In this document: positions 10,093 through 24,292 of the stretch, piece after piece
Layout: each line of letters starts with the position of its first letter
Numbering within the stretch: the stretch's first letter is position 1
From: Hyaloperonospora brassicae
Taxonomy: Eukaryota; Oomycota; Peronosporomycetes; Peronosporales; Peronosporaceae
Assembly (NCBI GenBank): GCA_947650285.1
Contig: CANTFL010001451.1
Coordinates: forward strand, 558,001-622,000
Reading direction: 5' to 3'
DNA length: 64,000 bases
The notes under the pieces: generated by a model
Database searches by the model: none
Told to the model about the DNA's origin: nothing
Seen by the model: only the letters and a program-made list of their open reading frames with translations
Translations under genes and position numbers: made by a program

Positions 10093-10859
10093 TCATGGAA
10101 AAGATTCATTCATTAGCGTTAAGCGAAGTGGACATGGAATATGGACTACTTCCACAGTAAGAGAAGTGGCCTGAGACGCGGCGGTGAGCCAAGTTGAAAA
10201 TGGAGTAAAGTAGTGCAAAAAAACGGGCGCACGAGTGGCGGCAATTGCGGCAATTGCGACAAGGCGTTGTTTGATATAAATGAGACGATCATGTCGACGA
10301 GACCAAAAGGTGTGATGGGTTGAACCGTGTAAGTAGGTTTTATACGTGTTAGAGGTAAGAGAGTGGCGATGCACAGTGATGAGAGGCAGTTCTGGACGGC
10401 TCGACAGAAAGATTCATGCTGCGAGGTATCGTTGTGCTGTATTTTTCGCTGTTTCGAACGACGATTAAGTATGTTCGCTACGTGACAAAGCACAAGTTGA
10501 ACTGAAGCTATGGCTGAAGTGTTCACCTTCGCACTAACGCTCACTTCGGCGTTCTGCCCCAAGAAGGCGTCGTCACGATGCCGCTATCGCTATCCGCAAA
10601 CTTGACGCTAACATCGCCGTATCTGCTCGCTGTCTTGTCTGCCTTGGATTCATCGTGCGGCGATCAGCTTCCCTCGACTCCCTTGCCGGCAATGCCTCAT
10701 CGCTCATCAGGTCACACGCACTCGTCCCACGTCGCCCATGCGCCTCCTGACGTGCCAACGAACTACTGCCACGCAGTGCCATGACCTAACACGTAGAAGC
10801 CTCCGGATCCCATGGTCCAGCTTGTAGCTAAAATCAACAGCAATGTCCACAAGCTTACA
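10093..10859. other. Intergenic stretch without a supported gene
   Basis: A few short ORFs lie on both strands (for example 10578-10784, plus), but none shows a domain or a convincing start context. GC content falls between that of the flanking genes and the later deserts. Confidence 0.4.
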
Positions 10860-11885
10860 ATGTTAGTCAGTCTGCTCGATTCCAATCGCAAACGTTGCCA
10901 TCATCCTTACATGCTGTGGAAAAGACACGAAAGTCAGAGCTAGCAAAACAGACTACGGCGTCGTCGTCTTCACAAATCACATGCCATTGTACACCAGTCC
11001 GCGAACGATAGGCAAACTCAACAATCGATAGGAGATCAAGTGGCCAGGTCACCAATGTAGCCTGATAATCGCTACGGGTCCGCTGCGCAGGAGTCCGCGA
11101 CCGAGTACGGCTGGGATCATTTTTCGTCTTGCGATGTCATCCAACAACAGAATACTCATCAGCGTTCGGTCGATCTCCACCCTTTTTAGCTGTAATGTCT
11201 GCCTGTACGGACTGGGAGCGAGGGTCAGACATTACAGTCTGCATCAATTATGAGTGACGCGAGCACGTTTATCACTGCTTCGTTCAGTTCTCAGCTATGC
11301 CGCTATCAGCAAGCAATTGCCATCACCATGCGATAGACGCTGAGATATCGTGATGTCACTTCAGCGAGCAAAGCAACATCGGGCGGAAAAAGCGGCGTAT
11401 AGCTTCCATGTCCACCTGCGTACCGCTCGTGCTGCCTCTGGAACAGTAATATCATGCTTCGCGAAGTCCTCGACATGCTTACCTTTTAATTGCCATACGT
11501 TCGACCCCGCAATAGTTGACTTTTGTTGAGCCTCGTCGGGACTAACGAAACTCATTATGCACGCTTGACAGTTGTAGCAAGCGACCCCACTATGTGTACT
11601 TCTCGTAACGATGTGTGCAAGCCAGCGCTATCACATGCGCTGACAGCCAATGGATGTGCTGAACCTGCATAGCCAGCTTGTGCTCCTATGCACTCTTTGT
11701 GACTTGCGACCGATCGAACAATACCCACGCAAATCCTGTTTTCATGTCTTGCTGTTACTCCATTCGCATCTGCGCGGCCCAGTATCGCTGAATATGCTTG
11801 TTCATGGTCAGTGCTGACCTGAGCACAACCAGCAACTTTGCATCCATCGCTAGGTTCGTCATGTTCCGGACATCCGTGCAATAAC
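10860..11885 (-). pseudogene. Possible decayed coding sequence, unidentified
   Basis: Three separate minus-strand open stretches (11881-11555, 11555-11361 and 11055-10867) occur in series. They have fairly protein-like composition; the first begins with a Cys/His-containing segment HGCPEHDEPSDGCKVAGC. They are broken by stops and frame changes. I cannot assign a family. The arrangement fits a gene lost by decay, but chance ORFs are not excluded. Confidence 0.22.
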
Positions 11886-12451
11886 CAAGACGTGAAAAAG
11901 CCCGGGTCACATGTACTGCATACATAGTGTCACTGATACCAACTCTTAGCTCAACGTGTCGGCCCTCCCGAGTACTGGTACCAGGAGTGCCAAGGGTACT
12001 GAGCGGTATGATACTCGGCTTTCAGGCATGATCTGCGCGACAATGCCATTTGAACATTCGAAGCCTTCAAAGTTTGTGTTTTAAACATTGTGTTATACAA
12101 AACGCTTCTTTAGCCTCGTACACTCCAGCAAGACAGACCCAAAGCTATCTCCATTGACCAGTTGTCACGTGCAGTATATTTATATGAGATCAAAGCCGTA
12201 ATCGTCATGCAGCGAACAGATGGCAGTAGTAATCATATCAACATGGTCTGAACGCATCGTTGCCGCTATTAGTCTCACACGGTGGCATTGTACAAAGGTA
12301 CACACGCGTTGTACAACGATCACATGTTCAGTCGTTGTGGATTGATACGCACGACCATCATCATGCCGGTCGCGATGTCACCACAAGTAGCTGCACGCAT
12401 CTGTAGCACCAATAAGCTAATGTAAATGTGACGATATTCCATTCCTCAACC
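11886..12451. other. Downstream flank of eEFSec
   Basis: No gene is seen. This is presumably the 3' untranslated region and flank of the minus-strand eEFSec gene. Confidence 0.4.
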
Positions 12452-14650
12452 TCAACGACTCGAGGCTGCATCAAAAGTGTCCGACGCGTATCGGTACATC
12501 TCAACAGAGTCTCCCACATTCGCCCTCGTGCCTCCACATCTTCGGAAGTCTACGCGAACCTTGCCAGCCTTGCCGAACGGTCTTTCGATCTCGCCTTCAT
12601 CCAAATTCTCCTTGTCACAAATAACACATCGCACGCGACAGCCTACAGCATCACGTGCTTCTCGCTCATCCCGAAAAAGCCCCGAAACAATGGCGAACGG
12701 GTTTCTTCTAGTTGCACTTGTCTCGCCCATCAGACGCTCTATTCTTCCACTCCGAGCAGCACGTAGCGCAAGCGCACCATTTCCTTCATCGACAGTGAGC
12801 ACATTGTCGATAGTAACCCTACCAATGTCGATTGACACTTGTATGTTATCTGGAAGTGATATCGGTGCCTTGACAGCTTCCGGATAAAGCAAAGAAGTGT
12901 CTTGGAGAAACAAAGGCTTGCAAGCAGACTGAGTGCTCGCTTTCACAGCACTTTGTGCAGTCCTATGCAGCTGTCCATGTCGCTTTAGTGCCTTCAACGT
13001 AAGCAACTTCAGAAGGCGCAACACGAGCTTTTCTCCTGGAGCCGGGGCCACATGCTGGTGCACATTCGACGTTTCGTCATTTGGTACCAACGCGATGCGA
13101 AACTTGCCAGTCTTACCAAAAGGCCCGAGTATGACCCCCAGCACTCGTGTCTTCTCGAACAACACTGTCAAGCCCTGGTAAACGCTCCACTTTACATCTT
13201 TCGAGAAAATGTCGCGACCAATTATCTCACTTCCGTCTGTATTGCTACCGCTTCTTGACATGACCACTTTGTCCACAGTGCCATCGCGACTTTTCACCCG
13301 ACCAATCCGCACGTCAGCCATGTTCACAGCTCTGCGGTGAATGGACGACAGCGTGTTCAGCTCCTCACTACTTGACCCCACGACCGTGTCGACAGTGCCA
13401 TAGAAAGCCAGACGACACGAAAAGCGTTTCGCATCGAGATCAAGACGTGAGCACACGACAAGCGCCTCGGGTGGGCAAAAGACAATATGTTCGAATTGAA
13501 GCAGCGCAAAAATTACAGCTGCGCCAGTGTTATCCTTGCCGTCCCGATCGCTATATCCAAAATCGAGATCTGACACGTACTCGTACAGCATCAATGGATC
13601 AAATTTTTCCTCCAACACATCTCCAGCATCGTCTTCTGTTCTTCCTAAGCGAGTGAAGAATGTGGCCGTCGCTAGCACAGTCGTATGACCCACCGTAGCA
13701 TGACACTTGGCTCCACTCTTGCACGCTCTGCCTTGGAAGAGTGGTACACGCGCCACCGCAATGACCACCTGCGTCACAGCAGTCAAGCTCCGCGGCGGCG
13801 ACACTGCCACTACTCGTTCCACCAGTGCCGGATCGAGTCCGTTCACGCGTAGGCCAACTCGATCGCCCTGTCTGCACCTCTCGACGTCTTGTCGGAACAC
13901 CTGCATCGTCTTCACGCGAGTTTTGACTCCAATTGGCAGCAGCTCCAGCTCACTTCCTCTCGACAGCGCACCAGATAGCACTGTTCCAGTGAGCACTGTG
14001 CCCTGTCCGGGTACAGCAAAGCAGTGGTCCACTGCAAGACGAAAATCTCCACGAGCATCACGTTCGGGCACCTCCAAATGGGTACGCAGCACGTCCATGA
14101 GCTGTGCAATGCCCCGCACGTTGTCTCCAGGCCCCACGGCCACAGGCACGACTGGAACTGCCGCGTCTTGGAGCGCCACAAAGTGAGTAGCAATAAACGT
14201 CTGTATCTCGCGCGTCACGGCGTCAATCGCTGCCGTTTTTTCCACCGCAATTGGAGACAAGAGGTCCGTCTTAGTCAGTGCAACAATCACATTCCGCTGC
14301 GCCACGAGCGACGCGAGCAGCAGACTCTCAATCGTCTGCGCCTCGAGCCCTTTGCGGCTGTCGACAACGAGCACGACAGTGTCCATGATGGCTACACCTC
14401 CTAAAACCGATCGGAAAAGCGATGCATGGCCGGGACAGTCCACGAGCGTTAGTTGGAGTGATGGTCGTTGTCCCGTGGCGTCGAGAACGACGCTCGAGAA
14501 GCCCAAGTCCAACGTGATGCCGCGGCGCTGACTCTGCGAACTCTTGTCCAGCGCAGCAGTGGAAACGCACGTGCTCAGCGCCCGCACGAGACTCGTCTTG
14601 CCGCTGTCGACGTGGCCGAGGACGCCGACGTTGACGTTGAGTACGGTCAT
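12452..14650 (-). CDS. EEFSEC: Selenocysteine-specific elongation factor eEFSec
   Basis: This is a translational GTPase that carries Sec-tRNA to ribosomes at UGA codons marked by a SECIS element. The ATG at 14650 gives 732 residues. The G domain opens as in all eEFSec proteins with NVNVGVLGHVDSGKTS. The P-loop is G12-HVDSGK-T19, switch I is RGITLDLGF (43-51), DCPGH is at 71-75 and the base-recognition motif is TKTD at 126-129, where Thr replaces the usual Asn. AQTIESLLLASLVAQ (104-118) is also typical. Two beta-barrel domains follow (from about residue 185), and the basic C-terminal region ends with a GKAGKVRVDF-like strand as in domain IV. The protein is longer than the animal form (about 600 residues), with insertions in the middle. 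No intron or internal stop is present. It implies that the organism makes selenoproteins. Confidence 0.93.
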   Translation of the reverse strand: MTVLNVNVGVLGHVDSGKTSLVRALSTCVSTAALDKSSQSQRRGITLDLGFSSVVLDATGQRPSLQLTLVDCPGHASLFRSVLGGVAIMDTVVLVVDSRKGLEAQTIESLLLASLVAQRNVIVALTKTDLLSPIAVEKTAAIDAVTREIQTFIATHFVALQDAAVPVVPVAVGPGDNVRGIAQLMDVLRTHLEVPERDARGDFRLAVDHCFAVPGQGTVLTGTVLSGALSRGSELELLPIGVKTRVKTMQVFRQDVERCRQGDRVGLRVNGLDPALVERVVAVSPPRSLTAVTQVVIAVARVPLFQGRACKSGAKCHATVGHTTVLATATFFTRLGRTEDDAGDVLEEKFDPLMLYEYVSDLDFGYSDRDGKDNTGAAVIFALLQFEHIVFCPPEALVVCSRLDLDAKRFSCRLAFYGTVDTVVGSSSEELNTLSSIHRRAVNMADVRIGRVKSRDGTVDKVVMSRSGSNTDGSEIIGRDIFSKDVKWSVYQGLTVLFEKTRVLGVILGPFGKTGKFRIALVPNDETSNVHQHVAPAPGEKLVLRLLKLLTLKALKRHGQLHRTAQSAVKASTQSACKPLFLQDTSLLYPEAVKAPISLPDNIQVSIDIGRVTIDNVLTVDEGNGALALRAARSGRIERLMGETSATRRNPFAIVSGLFRDEREARDAVGCRVRCVICDKENLDEGEIERPFGKAGKVRVDFRRCGGTRANVGDSVEMYRYASDTFDAASSR

Positions 14651-16000
14651 TATTGAGAGGGAGGTGTTGTTGGCGTGCGCCACACCAGATCGATCCAAGT
14701 GACTGGTGGGAGGCAATGGTGTCCGTTTGGCTGCCCGAGTGCACCAAGTTACCCCTTCGTTTTGTCGGTATCATGTCGGTATAAGAAGGTGAATGTTCTA
14801 ACGCATAGTGTCCGAAAGATGCCCTGACTTTCGGACATGGTCGCTATATCCCCTACGAATCTTACGCTGGCGACCTGTTGGTTGTCATTAACGACCCATG
14901 CACAATGTTGATATCCGTTGTGATGCATGAGGCACTGCATACTGTCAGCCGCCGTCTCGTTCGGAACTCAGCAAGCTGCACCACAATGGGATGATCGTCA
15001 TCCGCAGGCTGCAACCTGAGCGTCAGCTGGTCAGGACTATGAACAGCCGGCTCGATATTGTTCATCGCCCGCCTGCAATGCCGAGACGTATGAACTCTTT
15101 CTCGCTTTCATCGTGCTATTAACAAGTCATTGTTGTGGTGTCATAAATGAGGTATCGTCAAACCTTTTTCGACCATCTCTACCACCATCTTCATTCGTCG
15201 GTTGCTAAAGCCCGATCTATCGTCTACGTGATGACCATGATCCAATAGTATGACAGTTGACGTGCTGACTTCCACGACCATACTGTAATACGGCGGAACC
15301 GCGTTATGTGACATAAAACTTGCGTGTCAATGTAAAAACTCTGAGCGAATGCTATGTAACAATATGATTGTCCATGCGCTTCGATAAAGCGTATTTTTTT
15401 GTGCAAATGAATGTCGGCAGCAGGTCACAACACGCTGCACATTTATTCATACGGCGGTCGCGCCAGTTAACGCTTTCATTAGCTAGTGATAGATGCGCAC
15501 ACTGCGTGGTGAGCAAGTAGTCAGCCCTTTATTTTCGTAGTGAGGTATATTTTGTGGGGCTTAACTGTACGCGGCTTAAGCAATCATCTTTTTTGTGTCA
15601 TGTCCCCTTCAACAAACAGTCGATATAGTTGCGTTGCTGTCCACTTCCTCTTCAAGGCAATATACGCGGTGTTATAAGGCACGTGATTGCACAGTGAATT
15701 TGTATACTTCTCAGTGTCATTCGTGGAGGAGTATGACCGTCGTATACGCTAAGCTACCATGCACATACATAATGTTCGCGTAATGCTAATCACAACCCAC
15801 TGTTCAAGTGTAAAACTTCGTCCCATGGTAGTCTATTTCTGGCAAAAGCGGCAAGGTGTGTGCTACATTAGAGATATTGCTGATGGGATAGACGTCTGTT
15901 AATACCTACGGAGGTTGCTCGGCTACGCCACGTACTTTCTGTACTAATCTGGACTCAACAGTATTTTAAGTCCTTTGTGGAGAAGTGGATGGGAGAATGG
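14651..16000. other. Transition from gene-rich to AT-rich DNA
   Basis: The first 100 bp hold the eEFSec promoter. Beyond this only short chance ORFs appear (for example 14862-15065, minus). GC content drops steadily, and no gene is supported. Confidence 0.4.
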
Positions 16001-16768
16001 CGTGAAGAATGTGAAAAAGTAGAGCTACCGTGGTACCCGGTTTAGGTTCGAAGTCTGGATGCGTGGATCACGACGAACGGGTCCGATTCAGGAGTGGATC
16101 CGATCCAAGAAGGATACGATCAGGACCAGGGGTAGGGGATAAAAAGAACCTACGATGTACTAGAGACATGGTTGTTCATTGAGCGATGCGTGGCGAATGT
16201 CTTTTGGCATAGATAAGGCGAGGTCGTAGGTTTTGTGAGACAATTGGATAATATTGAACAGGGTCCAATTGACTTCAAAAGACACGCGTCATTTCTTCCA
16301 GGTCGAATATGTGGCCTCCCGACGAAACAAAGAGTTGCGCCGTTCGTCTACTCAAGTGTCGCACCCGGATTGTTTGTCCAGGTGCGTTTAGGACTCTCAC
16401 AAACATCAAGAAAAGTGCGATAGGGCGCAGCAAGAAAGAAAGAGTGATTACGATCGTGAGACGGCTTAAGTGGTCAGAAGGTGAAGCAAATCAAGATCTA
16501 CGTATTTGACAAGGCGATCTCGTGGAGATTCAGGTGGATCATATCGAGTAACTACAAGTGACCTGTGATCGCGTGAATATTTCCAAGAGATCATCCCCGT
16601 CCCAAACACGGTCAAGTTTAGCAACTGCAAGAGTCCACCAAGAGCAGTGTAGCCTGCCCTACCGTGGGTGCACACGGTGAAGAAGGAAACAAGAACAGAA
16701 ACGGAGTACCCCTCCCCCGACAGTCGGTCGTCTGGGCGCCAGTGGATAGTCGGGATCACAAGTATACT
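16000..16768 (+). repeat. Decayed LTR, family B, plus orientation
   Basis: The stretch aligns along its length with the LTRs at about 50.5-51.0 and 60.2-60.76 kb. Shared landmarks are a GTGGCCTCCCGA-like block (16311), GGTGCGTTTAGGACTCTCAC (16381), GCGATAGGGCGCAG (16418), CGTGAGACGGCTTAAGTGGT (16455) and the end CGGTCGTCTGGGCGCCAGTG (16725). Divergence is high, so this is an old solo or truncated LTR. The left boundary is uncertain. Confidence 0.7.
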
Positions 16769-18807
16769 ATGTTTGCCACTCTACCACACTTTCCTGCAAT
16801 TAAAATATACCTTTAATTATAGAGCGTACCTCCGCAATCATGTGCCTTATCTTAAGCTGTAGTATTGTGTGTTTGTATCATCGCAAAAGATGGCGCTAAA
16901 AGCGTGATCGTCAATATATCTGATATGTCACAGTAGAACAAAACTGATTGCCTCAAAACGTAGCTTAAATTTGTAAAGTATTTATGTTACCAAGTTGGTG
17001 CTTATTAGTGAATCCGAAATCTCTAACACATTATATAGCGTTGCAAAGTAGTGCTCCACAAGATGATAGTATGTAACTATGAATAAACGATGGCAGTAGA
17101 GTGGTTCACTGGTCTAATAATACGCGTTTGAATAAACACGCAACTAATTTCATACAATACAGTACCAATTTTGCCGTGAATGCGTATATATCTTTCGTGA
17201 ATATATCGATGAGATTAAAAACGTTTTGGAGACAAGATGGGGAACCAATTCAGAATCAGGTACTCTTATTTTATCATAAGCTTCGCATAAACCAAGCAAG
17301 TTCTAATTACTGTCGCGTCTATTTTGTAAATTAGTCTTAAAATTAAGAGCATCACAGCGCAGATGTAGCATTTAGGCTGAAGTCAATTTCGCGCCTCGCA
17401 GATGACCCTTTGAAAGCAAAACGTATACAGCATTTACAATCCTGATACTTCGTAGTTACTTTTATTTGCAAAAAATTATGTAATGTTTTGAGTATAAATT
17501 TGGTTGGCTTTCGTTGCCACAATCACAGTCGCTTTATCATTTTAAATTTTTACGAATCCCTTCGACCTAATCAATTTCCTCTACGTCCGTCAAACGATTT
17601 ATTTGGAATAAAAATGTTGCATTTGGAGCAAATATCTGAGTTACTCAAGGTAGACTACCACAGCACACGATGACTTCTTGACGTATACACCGACATATAT
17701 CTCCGTCGACAAATTTGTTTCGGCACAGATTAAGGTCACACAATTTTATACTTTACAGTTGAGCAATAGTACTACGGATGTACACAATTTGATTTTTATA
17801 TGAGTGTTAAATATGGGAAAAGGGGTAGCACCGTTTAGCGTACCAGACATACATCTTAGAGAGTAAGCAATGTAAAGCCAAATAATTTCATAGTTCAAGA
17901 TGCGCGAATACTTTCTAATAAGTTTCTGCGTAAACTGTTATAATTCTTACCATCTGAAAAGGAAATCCATTAGTGTTTAAATGTTGGGTCTGGAAGCGCC
18001 AATAATCAAAGTCAGCCTGGTCTGAGAGACTGCTAATAATAAGAGATAATTTTTTATAAGTACGATCCTGCAACTCATGGACGGTACCGATAGAGACGCG
18101 TCAAATGTCATATCTCTGTACCCGAAATCATAGGCTATAAAAATCTATTGTGACGAGCAATGACGAGCGGTGACGATAAGGTCACATATTTGTGATGTAT
18201 ACGCAGCTTGAATCGCGCAGACCTATACATAAGTAGGCTGCAAGGTTTCAGGTAGGCAATATCATTAATAAATATCATAAACGCGAATACGAAGACAGAC
18301 CGTGTGGATTCAATAAAAAATCTTGATTTGCCGACTTATGCGAGTCATTATGTATCTTTTTTGTACAAGTGTGTAGTTATAAAATTTATTCGACAATAGC
18401 CACAAAGTCCCTTCATAGTGAATTAACATTTTGCACGACCCCTGTTAAACCCCCTAATATTCTTTGTTTGTAGTTTCAATGATGCTTTTTTTACTTTGGA
18501 CATTTTTTTCGTTTATACTGATTGTGTTTGATCATATAACATTGTTTAACACAATTGTGTACGCGCCAGTTTAAAAGGGCTGTTGATTTTTATGTGGCTA
18601 CAGCTACACCGCCCAAACTTCAGACGCTTATGACATAATGGAACCATATCTTTGCAAAAGAATGTAGTAAATTTTTGACAAAAGTAATGACTAAAGCGTC
18701 AATATATTTTTTTCTTACAAAATGACTGACAACGGAAGAAGCAGAACACGTTCTTTACTATACCGATGACCGTAATTAGTGTGGACTAAGAATTAGCGGG
18801 TTTTAGA
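16769..18807. other. AT-rich stretch, nothing recognised
   Basis: There are only short ORFs, with no domains and no RNA gene signature. Confidence 0.5.
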
Positions 18808-18890
18808 ATAAGTGCGGTCCACATCAACATATGTACCTAGATAGTTGAAAATTAGGAGGCTGAGAATTAGTGCGGACTCCGCACGGACTT
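18808..18890 (+). repeat. Left terminal/subterminal repeats of the DNA transposon
   Basis: Two GTGCGG motifs at about 18812 and 18870 occur here, plus a related TTAGTGTGGAC just outside at 18777. They match, inverted, the motifs at the right end. Confidence 0.7.
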
Positions 18891-19791
18891 CACAAAATTC
18901 GTAGATCAATACACTCTACAGTATAATGACGTCATTTTAAATTGCTTTTGACCGTGTAAGTGATTTGATGGTGGTTGTGAGCAGTGTCAAGGCGTTGAGC
19001 TCTCCATCACCGATTATCGCTGTTTTTGCACGGACTGGCGGCGCTAATGCCCCAGCAGGCGATGCCGAAGACGAGGAACGTAATGACAACGAAGAAGTAG
19101 GAGAGGGAGAAGAGAAGATTGAAGATGTGAAATGTGATCAAGATGATTAACTCGTCAACAAGCGCAAGCGCAAGTTTTACAAAGGTTGTATTTATAACGT
19201 CGCGGCTCTCTGTGTTTAATATGATGGTAACTGAATATACCAGAATGATAAACAAGGCTAGATCCTTAGAGCGATCGCCGAATTTCCCTCAGAGTTCCGC
19301 AGAATCTGCAACGTATGTTGAAATGAGCTTCTTGAAACAATAATTATGATACTGACTGTATGCAGGCCAATCATACCAAATCAACAAGGTAGTGGAAGAT
19401 GCGCGATAAAGTCGTTGGATATGGCGGTACAAATTAAAATCGATATACGCAGTTGTTCCATCGGTGCGAAAGAGGGTCAACCTTAAAGGCTTTTGCTGGC
19501 AGAGGACGGCGCCGAAATGAATGGGTATCCTCCTTGTGCGTCGAGTTGCTGTCCGAATACATGCGGCCTCAAGGCCGCTAATGTCAATTTCTTTCCAGCC
19601 CAAAATCGTCAACTTGCTCGCTTTTTTATGAACGATGCGCCATTTTTAAACTTAACTTGATTGATCCATTCGACGATATACCTATCGTCGACAAAATTAA
19701 GACACGATGGTTTCAGCAGTTCATATTAAATAGTTTTATACACTTGTACATCGATAAATTTCCTAATTTGATTTAATTGCTGCAATAGGAG

Positions 19792-20805
19792 GTGCATAGC
19801 ATAGTCCATCGGGCACAGACAGGGAAACTTATGGTGAGCGCCGCGAAGCAGGGCCATATCGAGAAAACGGTTGCGTATCATATGGGCGAGTTACGCCGTG
19901 GTTTTGAGTCAGGAGACATGGACGAGGACCTGCTTTTATATGTGGACGAAACTCATTCTGTATTTAACTATGTCAACGGTCGTACACTTGGTTTTCATGG
20001 TGATATAGAGGTTTGAATACGCCGATGTTGATTCGGGTGGTATCTGAATGACCATGATGGTCTACATCACGGGCGGTTCGCGCGCGCGAATTCGTGCACT
20101 TACGATGATCTTCCAGAATCCAAGCCGATCATATACTAAAAATTGCCTTCGAGACGATTTACCTCGTGCTTCATACCGATCTGGGCCTAAAGGCTGGAAT
20201 AATAAAAAGTTTGGTGTATCATGTATCATGAATTATCTATAGTACTCTATATTAATTGCTTTAAACTATTACAGGTATTTCCTCAATGGTCTGGCGAGCC
20301 ACGCGTACTCAAGAGAGACAGTGCTGGACGAAAGACTATGATATATGTGGACGACTGTGCTAGCCGCAATGATAATTCAGAATTACGTGATCGTCTCTTA
20401 AAGACCAACACCGAATTCTATCTATTTTCCACCCTGCGCGACCGATCTTGTTCAGCCTGCCGACTCTTTCTTTATCTCAAATATCAAGAACGAATGACCC
20501 GATTGTAATAGGTCGAGAAGATGCGCATGATGAACAAGGCGACTGGTCAGAAAAGGTGCGTAAAAACGGGTCTTGTTAGGTAAGCTAATTAACCCGGACA
20601 AACGATTCTTCTTGGAAGCCGCCGCCATGGCCGTACGCGCGTTGAACGGGATGCGCGACAGTTGAGGCTTGACATGTTTTCGTAAGTATATGATTCGTTG
20701 TGGCATGGCATGTGATGTCTGTGGTGGACGGCACGAATCGCTATTGACGCCGGAACTGCAACAAATTATTGGCAAATATCGCATCCACTACAATGGCTTC
20801 TTTTT
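19792..20805 (+). pseudogene. DDE transposase remnant
   Basis: Several frames joined across frameshifts and stops give one transposase. The series is VHRAQTGKLMVS, then YVDETHSVFN (first catalytic Asp, GAC at 19945), ITGGSRARI, YRSGPKGW, VFPQWSGEPRV, IYVDDCASRN (second Asp, GAC at 20350), ATDLVQPADSFFIS (third Asp, GAT at 20444), and the C-terminal LINPDKRFFLEAAAMAV and MIRCGMA. These match DDE_1-type transposases common in oomycete genomes. The breaks are the TGA after 20016, loss of frame around 20160-20270, a frameshift before 20438, and stops at 20479 and 20666. The N-terminal DNA-binding part is not readable. Confidence 0.78.
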
Positions 20806-21120
20806 TTCAACTGATTGGTAATGTCGTTGTATGTTGTACTAATGAACACATGGCGAGAACGAAAAGGCATGACTGTTTGTAACAATGGGATCGAATCGTC
20901 TTTTTGTTACTTATATCGTAGAGTCGATATTAATAGTCTTAGAGAAGTAAAACGAGATGAACTAAGGACCTAGCTAGATATTATATTCACTTTCCATCAT
21001 ACCTTTATTAATCTTTTAACTTTTTATCGCCCTTGGCTTTTGCCAAAAGTCATTACAACTGGCCTTCAAAACATGTAGCCAAATAAATTATTACATACTG
21101 CGCTCTTTCGGTTATTATAC

Positions 21121-21220
21121 ATCCGCACTAATTCTCCGCATTTAAGATTAGTGCGGTCCATACTAAATCTGCAAGCCCATATTTAGTGCGGATATATTGA
21201 TGGTGTGGTCCGCGCTTATA
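21121..21220 (-). repeat. Right terminal/subterminal repeats of the DNA transposon
   Basis: Motifs CCGCACTAAT (21123), TTAGTGCGGTCC (21148), TTAGTGCGG (21183) and the terminal GTGGTCCGCGCTTA (21205) are inverted relative to the left end. Confidence 0.7.

Positions 21221-24292
<3,072 letters not shown>

Larger units (their letters stand above)
18808..21220 (+). mobile_element. Decayed TA-flanked DDE DNA transposon (pogo/Tc1-mariner class)
   Basis: Inverted ends read TAAGTGCGGTCCACATC at the left (18809) and, on the other strand, TAAGCGCGGACCACACC at the right (21220). Both are preceded by TA, which fits the TA target site of Tc1/mariner-type elements. Further TTAGTGCGG copies lie inside each end (about 18867; 21125, 21147 and 21183). 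Between them lies a broken transposase with three acidic catalytic positions. Total length is about 2.4 kb. Stops and frame changes make it non-autonomous. Confidence 0.8.
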
